This document shows positions 41,190-41,637 of a DNA stretch of 41,637 nt, piece by piece. The position numbers and the translations under genes were made by a program. The notes beneath the pieces are model-generated. The model was not told the DNA's origin. It searched no databases and was given only the letters and a program-made list of their open reading frames with translations. Origin of the DNA: an uncultured Verrucomicrobiae bacterium (lineage in GTDB: Bacteria > Verrucomicrobiota > Verrucomicrobiia > Limisphaerales > J093); contig CALFAV010000008.1 of NCBI GenBank assembly GCA_937946835.1, positions 1 through 41,637 on the forward strand, given 5' to 3'. Numbering within the stretch: the first letter of the stretch is position 1; each line of letters starts with the position of its first letter.

Positions 41190-41637
41190 GAGGCGGCCCT
41201 GGATGGAGCGACTTCCGAGGCAGGGGACTCCGGATGCGGCTTCGCGGGGGGAGAAGCCTCCGGCGCGGGTTCGGAGCAGGGCGGCTCAGGGGCCGGTTCG
41301 TCGCGCGCTCCGGGCGCGACCGATTCCGGGTTGGCGGGCAGGCCGTGTTCCAACAACCGGGCCACTTCGCGCTGTACGGAGTCCAATTGATCCAGGCGCA
41401 ACTGCGGGTCCGTCACCGTGAAGAGCTCCCCGGTTCGGGCGTGTTCGTAAACCCACACCGGCCGGTCGGCCCCCGACGGTCGGGCCTTGACCTTGAGCAC
41501 CCGCTTGCGTTCGAGCATGACCGCCAGGATGAACACGCTCCCGGCGTACTCCGGGGCGTTTAACGCCACCAACTTGCGCAGCAGCGACTCGGCAGTTTCC
41601 TTTTGAATCGGCTCGGGGGGGGCGGGGGGAGGTGGTT
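41186..41637 (-). CDS. Hypothetical protein upstream of rnc, truncated by the window edge
   Basis: The frame is open up to the right edge, and a GTG at 41572 is only an internal alternative start, so the gene probably begins outside the window. Seen from the edge: a proline-rich stretch (PPPPAPPEPIQK), then AESLLRKLVALNAPEYAGSVFILAVMLERKRVLKVK, a region WVYEHARTGELFTVTDP, and LDQLDSVQREVARLLEHG. A low-complexity Pro/Glu/Ala tail follows. No signal or membrane segment is certain. Its stop overlaps the rnc start (ATGA), so it is translated with rnc. A link to RNA metabolism is only suggested by this position. Confidence 0.7.
   Translation of the reverse strand, partial: PPPPAPPEPIQKETAESLLRKLVALNAPEYAGSVFILAVMLERKRVLKVKARPSGADRPVWVYEHARTGELFTVTDPQLRLDQLDSVQREVARLLEHGLPANPESVAPGARDEPAPEPPCSEPAPEASPPAKPHPESPASEVAPSRAAS

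Overview
This is a GC-rich (roughly two thirds G+C by eye, not computed), densely coded chromosomal window with genes alternating between strands. The protein families suggest a heterotrophic Verrucomicrobiota bacterium, probably of the Limisphaerales/Pedosphaerales type. The clues are several Tat-exported Gfo/Idh/MocA and aldo/keto reductases, GH97 and GH28 glycosidases, a sialidase-like protein, an FG-GAP/FGE-fold protein, and a topoisomerase subunit with the ATPase motif spelling I recall from Bacteroidetes-type ParE. That assignment is inference; the window has no rRNA or other phylogenetic marker, and I found no tRNA, IS element or CRISPR array.

Left part (1-12.7 kb): a type IIA topoisomerase B subunit is followed by an almost complete staphyloxanthin-like C30 carotenoid gene set. 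It has a CrtN-like desaturase (+), CrtO acyltransferase and CrtQ glycosyltransferase (- strand), CrtP oxygenase (-) and an aldehyde dehydrogenase (+). The C30 synthase (CrtM, or HpnCDE of the squalene route) is not in the window. In the middle of this set, and chained by ATGA stop/start overlaps to crtP, lie a RecQ helicase fused to a ComF-like phosphoribosyltransferase and a DprA-like protein. This TPR-crtP-recQ/comF-dprA arrangement is the most striking feature of the window.

Middle part (12.7-31.9 kb): a single-chain nuclease-methyltransferase of the type ISP/IIG kind without a helicase; a GH97 glycosidase; a DUF900-type alpha/beta-hydrolase lipoprotein; a Tat-exported aldo/keto reductase; an NRAMP-fold transporter lacking the usual metal ligands; and a Tat-exported Gfo/Idh/MocA protein. 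These are followed by two small paralogous proteins, a three-gene hydrolase operon (C45 Ntn-hydrolase fusion, zincin-like metallopeptidase, class A beta-lactamase-fold serine hydrolase), a second Gfo/Idh/MocA protein, and an FGE-fold protein. A third, start-less copy of the small paralogous protein sits at about 32.0-32.2 kb.

Right part (32.3 kb to the end): a GH28-like beta-helix protein, an exported cyclophilin, a Tat-exported glycosylasparaginase, an FkbM methyltransferase behind enolase, a sialidase-like protein, an ArsR-type regulator, RNase III, and a hypothetical protein coupled to rnc that runs off the right edge. The many exported hydrolases and oxidoreductases fit a polysaccharide/glycoprotein-degrading lifestyle, while the carotenoid genes suggest a pigmented cell envelope.
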